Source: an uncultured Oceanospirillaceae bacterium
GTDB lineage: Bacteria > Pseudomonadota > Gammaproteobacteria > Pseudomonadales > Balneatricaceae
Direction: 5' to 3'
DNA: 64,000 nt
Assembly (NCBI GenBank): GCA_913057435.1
Contig: CAJXNY010000023.1
Span: 1-64,000, forward strand
Shown here: piece by piece, positions 1-8,692 of the stretch
Layout: each line of letters opens with the position of its first letter
Position numbering within the stretch: position 1 is the first letter of the stretch
Notes under the pieces: generated by a model
Databases searched by the model: none
Told to the model about the DNA's origin: nothing
The model's input: only the letters and a program-made list of their open reading frames with translations
Made by a program: the position numbers and the translations under genes

Positions 1-1
1 G

Positions 2-1107
<1,106 letters not shown>

Positions 1108-1177
1108 CCACTACACCCCATGTGCACCCTGCGAGCATAAAAGACTAGGGCATCGCCAGGTGGCTAATTACGAAAGA

Positions 1178-1208
1178 CCCCGAGTGCTTAATTGCCTCGG
1201 GGTTTTTT
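1178..1208 (+). terminator. Rho-independent terminator
   Basis: CCCCGAG-loop-CTCGGGG stem followed by TTTTTT. Confidence 0.8.
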
Positions 1209-1360
1209 CGTTGTACGGAAAAAGCAGGACAGCGGATCGCTAGCCAGCTGGATCCTGCGAGGTGGCCTGCTACGCCCTGTCGCAGCGCGCTCCGCACGCG
1301 TCTGGTCTGTCGTAATCCCCGGTTGGTCGTGTTTGAGAATTACTTATCAAAGCTTCATAA

Positions 1361-1377
1361 TAGAACTTCAGGTTCCA
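1361..1377. promoter_or_regulatory. Candidate IclR-type operator, site 1 (just upstream of the IclR gene)
   Basis: TAGAA-CTTCAGG-TTCCA, ending 19 bp before the IclR start. Confidence 0.45.
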
Positions 1378-1395
1378 TTAAAAGGTTATGAATAA

Positions 1396-2181
1396 ATGAC
1401 ATCGCAACGTGCAGGACGGGGGCCATCTGTGACCCGTGTGATGGAGATTGTGGAAGCTGTGTCCTCGTTAGAGCAGCCCATGTCGCCCGCCGATCTTTCG
1501 TTTTTACTGGGTATTCCCAAGGCCAGCCTGCATCGTCTGATCCAGCAGCTGGAGGATGATGGTTATGTACAGACCAATATGCGCGGGAAGATCGTGCCGG
1601 GTCGGCGGATGTATAAGCTGGCGCTAGGGGTATTGCACAGCAGCCGTTTTCAGATCCAGCGTCAGGCTATTCTGCAGCGCTTGGGGCGGCAGCTGGATGA
1701 GGCCTGTGGCATTGCGATCCCAGATGGCACCGAGATGGTGTATTACGACCGGGTAGAGTCCAGCTGGCCGTTACAATTCAACCTGAAAACGGGCAGCCGG
1801 GTACCGCTGTGGTGCACCTCCAGCGGTAAGCTATATCTGAGTTTTCTGGCCAGGAATATGCGCCATCGAGTCATTCATAATTTGCCGCTGGACAAGATGT
1901 CGCGCTCTACATTGACGGATCCGGAAAGCCTGGAAGCATCGCTACTGGCGATCAGGGCCAATGAGATGGGTATTGATAACGAAGAGTATATGGATGGTAT
2001 GGTGGGTTGTGCAGTGCCGATTAAAAATGCCGAAGGTCAGTTTATTGCCAGCCTCTATACCCATGTTCCGGTCGTGCGTAAAAGCCTGGATGAGTTGAAG
2101 GCGTTTGAACCGCTGCTGCGCCAGGCGGCGGCTGACATCAGTGATCTGGTGAACTCACCGGTGATCGATAGCGGCGAGTAA
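1396..2181 (+). CDS. IclR-family transcriptional regulator
   Basis: N-terminal HTH 'SPADLSFLLGIPKASLHRLIQQLEDDGYV' and IclR effector domain 'LPLDKMSRSTLTDPESLEASLLAIRANEMGIDNEEYMDGMVGCAVPI'. Confidence 0.92.
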   Translation: MTSQRAGRGPSVTRVMEIVEAVSSLEQPMSPADLSFLLGIPKASLHRLIQQLEDDGYVQTNMRGKIVPGRRMYKLALGVLHSSRFQIQRQAILQRLGRQLDEACGIAIPDGTEMVYYDRVESSWPLQFNLKTGSRVPLWCTSSGKLYLSFLARNMRHRVIHNLPLDKMSRSTLTDPESLEASLLAIRANEMGIDNEEYMDGMVGCAVPIKNAEGQFIASLYTHVPVVRKSLDELKAFEPLLRQAAADISDLVNSPVIDSGE

Positions 2182-2200
2182 GTATTGAATGGAAAGAAAA

Positions 2201-2228
2201 AGCCCCGCACTGGCATCAGGGCGGGGCT
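2201..2228. terminator. Intrinsic terminator between convergent iclR-like and mmsA-like genes (strongest for the minus strand)
   Basis: AGCCCCGC ... GCGGGGCT stem flanked by an A-rich tract on the left (T-tract for the minus strand). Confidence 0.75.
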
Positions 2229-2244
2229 GTTTTCTGTCTAACGA

Positions 2245-3741
2245 TCAGGCCGGGAAAGAGAACTCGGCCCCTTCACGTACACCGCTGGACGGCCAGCGCT
2301 GGGTGATGGTTTTACGCTTGGTGTAAAAGCGTACAGCGTCCGGGCCGTAGGCATGCAGATCACCAAACAGCGAGCGCTTCCAGCCGCCGAAGCTATGGTA
2401 GGCAACCGGTACTGGCAGCGGTACGTTAATACCGACCATCCCCACTTTGATGTTATCGCTGAAGTAACGGGCGGCTTCGCCATCACGGGTGAAGATGCAG
2501 GTACCGTTACCGTACTCGTGGTCATCGATCATCTTCATCGCTTCTTCCATTGAGTTTACTCGTACGACGACCAGTACCGGACCGAATATCTCTTCCTGGT
2601 AGCAGGTCATAGCGGTTGTCACCTGATCGATCAGGGTGCCGCCAACGAAGAAGCCGTTCTCGTAGCCTAGTACCGTAACATCACGGCCATCTACCACAAT
2701 AGTGGCACCCTGCTCGGCAGCGCTACCGATGTAACCCTGCACTTTTTCCATATGCTGACGGGTGATCACCGGACCAAAGTCATTGCTGTTATCAGTGCAG
2801 GCACCGACCTTCAGACTTTTCATCCGTTCTTTCATTTTGCTGACCAGCTGATCGCCGGCGCTGTTACCCACGGTGACGGCCACAGAGATCGCCATACAAC
2901 GCTCACCGGAGGAGCCGAATGCCGCGCCAGTCAGTACGTTAACGGCGTTATCCATGTCTGCATCTGGCATGACGATGGCGTGGTTTTTTGCTCCACCCAG
3001 GGCCTGACAACGTTTGCCATTTGCGCTGGCGGTGGTGTAAATGTATTCGGCGATTGGTGTGGAGCCAACGAAGCTGACAGCTTGGATACGTGGCTCAGAC
3101 AACAAAATGTCCACGGCTTCTTTATCACCGTTAACAACGTTCAGGACACCGGCAGGCAGGCCTGCTTCGTACAGCAGCTCGGCAACCAGCATCACGGAAG
3201 ACGGGTTACGCTCGGATGGTTTGAGTACGAAAGTGTTACCGCAGACGATTGCCATTGGGTACATCCACAGTGGCACCATGGCCGGGAAGTTGAACGGTGT
3301 GATACCCGCGACAACCCCCAGTGGCTGGAATTCGCTCCAGCAGTCGATGGCCGGGCCGACGTTTTTACTGTGCTCACCCTTGAGCAGTTCCGGGGCATAA
3401 CAGGCGTATTCGACACACTCGATGCCACGCTGCAGTTCACCCTTGGCATCGTGACCGATCTTGCCGTGTTCTTCGCCAATGACCTCGGCTAGCCGGTCGG
3501 CATTCTGCTCCAGCAGCTCTTTGAAGCGGAACATGATGGCAGCGCGTTTCTGTGGTGGGGTGTTGCGCCATGCCGGGTACGCTGCTTCGGCAGCGCTGAT
3601 CGCTTCATCGACGGTTGCGGCGCTGGCCATGGCCACGTGTTTGCTGACCTCTCCTGTTGCCGGGTTGTAAACAGGGGCAACGCGTTCGTCGCCATGCAGG
3701 GTGACAGGGCTGTTATTGATCAAGTGTGCAACGGTTTTCAT
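2245..3741 (-). CDS. mmsA: CoA-acylating methylmalonate-semialdehyde dehydrogenase (MmsA/DddC/IolA type)
   Basis: 498 aa; 'GITPFNFPAMVPLWMYPMAIVCGNTFVLKPSERNPS', catalytic Cys in 'FGSSGERCMAISVAV', typical MmsA C-terminus. Confidence 0.9.
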   Translation of the reverse strand: MKTVAHLINNSPVTLHGDERVAPVYNPATGEVSKHVAMASAATVDEAISAAEAAYPAWRNTPPQKRAAIMFRFKELLEQNADRLAEVIGEEHGKIGHDAKGELQRGIECVEYACYAPELLKGEHSKNVGPAIDCWSEFQPLGVVAGITPFNFPAMVPLWMYPMAIVCGNTFVLKPSERNPSSVMLVAELLYEAGLPAGVLNVVNGDKEAVDILLSEPRIQAVSFVGSTPIAEYIYTTASANGKRCQALGGAKNHAIVMPDADMDNAVNVLTGAAFGSSGERCMAISVAVTVGNSAGDQLVSKMKERMKSLKVGACTDNSNDFGPVITRQHMEKVQGYIGSAAEQGATIVVDGRDVTVLGYENGFFVGGTLIDQVTTAMTCYQEEIFGPVLVVVRVNSMEEAMKMIDDHEYGNGTCIFTRDGEAARYFSDNIKVGMVGINVPLPVPVAYHSFGGWKRSLFGDLHAYGPDAVRFYTKRKTITQRWPSSGVREGAEFSFPA

Positions 3742-3746
3742 CGGGG

Positions 3747-4913
3747 TTACTCCTGGTTCCAGAGGGCTTTATAGATATCAACAATCTCTTGCTGGCTTGG
3801 GATGCGCGGATTGTTGTTGGGGGATCCTGAATTGAGGGCCTGAGTGGCCATCTCATCGACCAGTGACATGAACTGGTCACGGTCGATGCCAAACTGCTGG
3901 GGTGTTGGTACCTGCAGTTCAGCGTTAAGGGCATGCAGTTCTGCCAGTAATTTCTGACTGGCCTGATCGGTGCTGTCCTGTGAGGTCGCCACGCCCATAG
4001 CGCGGGCACAGTCGGCGTAGCGTTCGGGCGCTGCGCTGATAGAGAACGCCGTTACGCTGGGTAGTAACATGGCATTGGACAGCCCGTGAGGGACGTGGAA
4101 AAAGGCACCGATCGGGCGGCTCATACCATGTACCAGTGCCACCGAGGCGTTAGAAAAACCAATGCCGGCCAGAGTTGAACCCAGCATCATCGCTTCACGG
4201 GCGGGCTTGTCTTTGCTGTCTTTATAAGCACGGCGCAGGTTCGGGCCGATCAGGCTCATGGCGGCCAGGGCCTGAGTGTCGCTGTAGGCATTGGCTTTCT
4301 GGCTGACATAGGCTTCCATGGCATGAGTCAGCGCATCAATGCCCGTGTCGGCGGTAATCCGCGCAGGGAGGCTAAGGGTCAGACTGTAATCAACCAGGGC
4401 GGCAACCGGCATAAAGCCGATTCCGACGCAAAGCATTTTCTCGTCATTGGCTTCATCGGTAATGATGGTGAACTTGGTCGCTTCTGAGCCGGTACCCGCG
4501 GTGGTCGGGATGGCAATAATTGGCAGGCCAGCTTCGTTAACGATACGCGGGAATTTGTAGTCGCGCATCGAGCCGCCATGCTTGCCGAGGATGGCAATGG
4601 CCTTGGCACTGTCGATCGGGCTACCGCCGCCCAGAGCGATAATTGAGTCGTAGTCGCCGTTCTGGACCTGGTCCACACCGGCCATGATTGAGCCAATGGT
4701 CGGTTCGGGAACCGTGTCGGCAAACACATCACAGAACACCATATGGTTGGCCAGTGTGGCTTCGATCTGGCTGACGTAGCCCAGCTCTACCATGACCTTG
4801 TCGGTGATAATCAGAGGGCGTTTGCAGTTCAGGCTGGCCAGCACAGCAGGTATTTCCTGGCTGGCGCCTTCGCCCACCTGCATGATGCGGGGCAATATGA
4901 TTTGAGTAGACAT
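3747..4913 (-). CDS. Iron-containing (group III) alcohol dehydrogenase
   Basis: 'GGGSPIDSAKAIAIL', 'PTTAGTGSEAT', 'GIDALTHAMEAYVS', 'HGMSRPIGAFFHVPHGLSNAMLLP'; start set to the internal ATG (MSTQIILPRIM). Confidence 0.92.
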   Translation of the reverse strand: MSTQIILPRIMQVGEGASQEIPAVLASLNCKRPLIITDKVMVELGYVSQIEATLANHMVFCDVFADTVPEPTIGSIMAGVDQVQNGDYDSIIALGGGSPIDSAKAIAILGKHGGSMRDYKFPRIVNEAGLPIIAIPTTAGTGSEATKFTIITDEANDEKMLCVGIGFMPVAALVDYSLTLSLPARITADTGIDALTHAMEAYVSQKANAYSDTQALAAMSLIGPNLRRAYKDSKDKPAREAMMLGSTLAGIGFSNASVALVHGMSRPIGAFFHVPHGLSNAMLLPSVTAFSISAAPERYADCARAMGVATSQDSTDQASQKLLAELHALNAELQVPTPQQFGIDRDQFMSLVDEMATQALNSGSPNNNPRIPSQQEIVDIYKALWNQE

Positions 4914-4990
4914 GTGTGTTCCTACCTTAAAAATCAACAGAGATAACAGAAAATCAAACTTGAACCATTCCATGGCGACCGTGCTTCAGC

Positions 4991-6346
4991 TCAGGGTGCA
5001 TAGGCTGTTGCGGGCAGCCAGGTGACGATACCTTGCCAATTGAAAACAATGACCAGGCCCAGTAACTGGATCAGGATAAAGGGTATGACTCCCCGGTAGA
5101 TGTGGCCGAGACTGATCCCCTCGGGGGCCACCCCTTTGAGGTAAAACAGGGCGAAGCCGACGGGTGGCGTCAGGAACGACGTCTGCAGGCAGACCGCAAA
5201 TAGCACGGTGAACCACACCAGATCAAAGCCAAGACTGGCGACCACAGGGGCAACCAGTGGCAGCACGATCAGCGTCAGCTCGATCCAGTCGAGGAAGAAG
5301 CCGAGAATAAAAGTCACTGCCAGGATGCTGATCACAATGCCGGAGGGGCCAAAAGGTAATCCGGTCAGCGCGCCTTCGATCAGTTCGTCGCCGCCCAGCC
5401 CACGCAGGATCAGTGAGAAACCGGTCGCACCCAGTAGCAGGGCGAAGATGAAGGCGGTGCTTTTGGTGGTTTCCCGGCCCACTTCACTCAGTACCTGTAT
5501 GGATAACCGGCCTTTACTCAGCGCCAGTACGGTGGCACCCAGCGCACCGACCCCGGAGGCTTCGGTAGGTGTGGCGATACCGAAGAAAATCGAACCCAGT
5601 ACTGCCAGGATCAGCCCGGCGGTGGGCAGTACCGCCCAGAGTACATTCAGCAAAATACGCAGCGAGACTTTCTCGGCATCGGCGGGTACTGGCGCGGCCT
5701 GTGGCCGCAGAAAACCAAACACCAGGATGTAGGTTACATACAGGGCGGCCAGCAACAGGCCGGGAAACAGCGCGCCCAGGAACAGGTCACCTACGGACAG
5801 ACCGACCCGGTCACCCATCATCACCAGCATAATGCTGGGGGGAATCAGGATACCCAGGGTGCCGGTGGAGCAGACTGTGCCGCAGGCCAGCTCCTTGCTG
5901 TAGCCTTCACGCAGCATCAGCGGAATGCCCAGCACTGACAGCAGCACCACGGAAGCACCGATAATGCCAGTCGACGCGGCAAGCAGCAGGCCGACAAAGG
6001 TCACCGTGACCGCGAGGCCACCCCGAACCTTGCCAAACAGCCGGGCCAGGTTAGTCATCAGATCTTCGGCGACGCCGGAGCGGTCCAGCATCAGGCCCAT
6101 AAACACAAACATGGGCAGGGCGACCAGCACCCAGTTGGTCATCACATCCCACATGCGGGGCACAACGATCGACACATAGTTCCAGTCGATGCCAATAAAA
6201 GCGTCGAACCAGCTGTCGGCCAGCATGGCCAGGGCGGCAAAAATCACCGCCACGCCACCCATTACCCAGGCGACCGGGAAACCGCTGAACAGCAGGCCGA
6301 TAAAGCTGGCAAACATAGTGATGGCCAGAATTTCATTAATCTCCAT
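4991..6346 (-). CDS. dctM: TRAP transporter large permease (DctM family)
   Basis: Hydrophobic 451 aa; DctM signatures 'GASVVLLSVLGIPLMLREGYSKELACGTVCSTGTLGILIPPSIMLVMMGD'. Confidence 0.92.
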   Translation of the reverse strand: MEINEILAITMFASFIGLLFSGFPVAWVMGGVAVIFAALAMLADSWFDAFIGIDWNYVSIVVPRMWDVMTNWVLVALPMFVFMGLMLDRSGVAEDLMTNLARLFGKVRGGLAVTVTFVGLLLAASTGIIGASVVLLSVLGIPLMLREGYSKELACGTVCSTGTLGILIPPSIMLVMMGDRVGLSVGDLFLGALFPGLLLAALYVTYILVFGFLRPQAAPVPADAEKVSLRILLNVLWAVLPTAGLILAVLGSIFFGIATPTEASGVGALGATVLALSKGRLSIQVLSEVGRETTKSTAFIFALLLGATGFSLILRGLGGDELIEGALTGLPFGPSGIVISILAVTFILGFFLDWIELTLIVLPLVAPVVASLGFDLVWFTVLFAVCLQTSFLTPPVGFALFYLKGVAPEGISLGHIYRGVIPFILIQLLGLVIVFNWQGIVTWLPATAYAP

Positions 6347-6355
6347 GAATGACTC

Positions 6356-6967
6356 CTAAGCGGCCGCAGGGGCAGTGGTGGCCAGACGGCGGGGCGCAAA
6401 CAGCAGTGCGATTACCCGGCTTAGCCGCGATACCGTGGCCAGCGCCAGCAGCGCAAAACCGAACAACAGAGCTGATTTGATCAGCCAGCGGTACGGTAGC
6501 CCGCCCGGGTCGCCAGAGACTTCGCTCAGCTGCCAGGAGTAGACGATAAACGGCACCGAGTACCAGAGCACAAGGCTGAGGAATGGAGTCAGTAAAAACA
6601 GCATGCCGAACAGTTCGACCCAGGCCTGGGTACGCAGGCTAAAACGGTGGTGAAACAGATCGACTCGCACGTGATCATCGGCGACGAAGCAGTAAGACAG
6701 CCCCAGTAGCCAGCCGGCGGCGTAGAGGTGCCATTGCAGTTCTTCAAACTCGATCCGGCCCTCATCCAGGGCATAGCGCATAAAAACGTTAAGTATGATC
6801 ACTGCCATCAGCAAAACCCATATCCAGGACAGCCATTCGCCGATGCGCATCAGCAGGGCGTCCAGCCAGCGCGACACAGCGGTGTCTGGCAGGGTGGTGT
6901 GAGGGGTCAGGCGGTCCAGCTCCACATGGGTGAGGTCGAGTGCCGGATCCGTGTTGGTCTGATGCAT
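6356..6967 (-). CDS. dctQ: TRAP transporter small permease (DctQ family)
   Basis: Four hydrophobic segments, between dctM and dctP; 'ALDEGRIEFEELQWHLYAAGWLLGLSYCFVADDHVRVDLF'. Confidence 0.88.
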   Translation of the reverse strand: MHQTNTDPALDLTHVELDRLTPHTTLPDTAVSRWLDALLMRIGEWLSWIWVLLMAVIILNVFMRYALDEGRIEFEELQWHLYAAGWLLGLSYCFVADDHVRVDLFHHRFSLRTQAWVELFGMLFLLTPFLSLVLWYSVPFIVYSWQLSEVSGDPGGLPYRWLIKSALLFGFALLALATVSRLSRVIALLFAPRRLATTAPAAA

Positions 6968-7027
6968 ATAGCCTCCGCGATGGACTGAAATCGTGATCAG
7001 GTGGCGATTTCAGAGCGTCAGAGCCCG

Positions 7028-7049
7028 CACCTGCAGTGAGCTGCAGGTG
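7028..7049 (-). other. Intercistronic stem-loop between dctP and dctQ
   Basis: CACCTGCAG-TGAG-CTGCAGGTG, perfect 9-bp stem with 4-nt loop. Confidence 0.6.
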
Positions 7050-7086
7050 GAGCGGTAAAAACCTGAAGGTAAACTGTGACGGTGGG

Positions 7087-8160
7087 TCAGAAATCCCGTG
7101 GCAGGTAGGCCAGTCGCTTCCAGCTTTTATACTCTTGCATAAAGGCCTGCTGAGACTGGTAGACGCGTTTGAAGTCGGCGTCTTTGGCGGACTGTTCCTG
7201 CATCACTTCGTCGGTGAGCTGTTTCAGTTTGCTCAGCAGTTGCGGGTTGAGTGTACGTGCAGTTACGCCTTTGGCCGCGAAGCCGTTGACCACCGAGCCC
7301 TGGAGGGATTCACCACGGGTTAGCGCACGTAAGGTGCCAGCGGTACAGGCCATCTCGATCATCGCCTGACTGGATGTGCTCAGCTCATCCCAGGTTTGCT
7401 TGTTTACGACCAGGTGGTTGGCAGTAAAGGTCTGGTGCCAGCCTGGGAAGTAGTTGTTCTTGGCGATTTTATCGAAGCCCAGCAGCTGGTCGATGGCAGG
7501 CATGGAGAATTCTGTCGCATCGATAGCCCCTTTCTCCAGCGCGGGGAATATCTCACCACCCGGCATGGACGTCACGGAGGCACCTGCTTTCTGCAGCACC
7601 TGACCACCGAGCCCGGCAAAGCGAATTTTCAGACCTTTGAAGTCCTCAATGGAGTTGATCTCCTGACGGAACCAGCCTGCGGTTTCCGGGCCAATCACAC
7701 CGCACAGAATCGGTTGAATATTGTGTTTGGCGTACACCTGCTCAGCCAGTTTTCTACCTTCGCCGTCATACCACCAGGCAGCGTATTCCCAGGGTTCCAT
7801 GCCAAACGGTACGTTACTGAACAGGCCAGAGGCCGGGATTTTGCCCTGGTCATAGCCCAGCAGTGCCAGCCCGGCTGGAATCTGTTTGTTCTTTACCGCT
7901 TCGGTAATCGCGAACGGTGGCACAATTTTGCCCGGTTCATACACCTTGAACTGAATATCGCCATGACTGGCGGCTTTGAGCTGTCTGGCGACCTGAGCGA
8001 TCGGGTCGCCCAGTGCTGGCAGATGGGTACCGAATACGGACTGGACCTTCCAGCGTACGGTTTCGGCAGCGTGTAGCGGTGTGCTGGCAACAGTGGCCAG
8101 AATGCCGGCAGCGGCAAATTTTACGACAGCAGAGCGCAGGTTGTTTTTATATTTATCCAC
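7087..8160 (-). CDS. dctP: TRAP transporter periplasmic substrate-binding protein (DctP family)
   Basis: Signal peptide; 'FKGLKIRFAGLGGQVLQKAGASVTSMPGGEIFPALEKGAIDATEFSMPAIDQLLGF'. Confidence 0.92.
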   Translation of the reverse strand: MDKYKNNLRSAVVKFAAAGILATVASTPLHAAETVRWKVQSVFGTHLPALGDPIAQVARQLKAASHGDIQFKVYEPGKIVPPFAITEAVKNKQIPAGLALLGYDQGKIPASGLFSNVPFGMEPWEYAAWWYDGEGRKLAEQVYAKHNIQPILCGVIGPETAGWFRQEINSIEDFKGLKIRFAGLGGQVLQKAGASVTSMPGGEIFPALEKGAIDATEFSMPAIDQLLGFDKIAKNNYFPGWHQTFTANHLVVNKQTWDELSTSSQAMIEMACTAGTLRALTRGESLQGSVVNGFAAKGVTARTLNPQLLSKLKQLTDEVMQEQSAKDADFKRVYQSQQAFMQEYKSWKRLAYLPRDF

Positions 8161-8246
8161 GGCTAGATCCTCGATCCGGTAACCCGATGGGACTTTCCCA
8201 GCAAGCGACCGTTCTTATTGGTTTTTTAAGGCTCTTAACTCTATAT

Positions 8247-8263
8247 CGGAACCATAAGTACCA
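8247..8263. promoter_or_regulatory. Candidate IclR-type operator, site 2 (upstream of dctP)
   Basis: CGGAA-CCATAAG-TACCA, same architecture as sites at 1361 and 8300. Confidence 0.45.
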
Positions 8264-8299
8264 TATTTGAGGCTTTAGGGGCTGTCAATTCTTTTATAA

Positions 8300-8316
8300 T
8301 GGAATCATGAGTCCCA
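8300..8316. promoter_or_regulatory. Candidate IclR-type operator, site 3 (upstream of dctP)
   Basis: TGGAA-TCATGAG-TCCCA. Confidence 0.45.
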
Positions 8317-8507
8317 TAATGTTGTTTTTGCCAGGGTTGAGTGTTTTTGATCGTGGGTTATGTATTGCGGTGCAAGAGAGAGGGCGTCGGAGCATAGGCA
8401 GCCCTCTCTGGTCAGTACTCGTGTTCAGCGCTGGGTTGGCGGGTGAGATATTTTTCGCGAATGGGGAGGCAGGAGTGCAGGGCAGTGGCTCTGTTGTGGG
8501 GGTAGAT

Positions 8508-8624
8508 TCAGAGCAGCTGATTGCGGGCGTCAATACGACGGGAGACCGTCGACGGGCAGGCGTGCAGATTACGCGCTGCTTCACTCAGGCTGCTGGACCG
8601 TGCTACGACCAGGAAATATATTAG
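8508..8624 (-). pseudogene. Remnant of a LysR-family regulator (N-terminal HTH only)
   Basis: Minus-strand reading gives LIYFLVVARSSSLSEAARNLHACPSTVSRRIDARNQLL-stop, a recognisable LysR wHTH with no usable start or downstream effector domain. Confidence 0.7.
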
Positions 8625-8692
8625 GGCTGGTGCTGGTGCTGATGGTGAAACCGAGGCGGTAGCAGGTGGGTAAGGCCCGCCTCGGTTGCTCG

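Noticed and set aside
2752-3492. 246-aa plus-strand ORF
   Set aside because: Entirely antisense to mmsA, which is clearly the real gene; composition (His/Thr/Gly-rich) typical of a shadow ORF.
8294-8624. ORFs 8307-8624 (+) and 8294-8584 (-) as genes
   Set aside because: Low-quality compositions and no recognisable domains; the minus strand in another frame shows a LysR remnant, so these are spurious.
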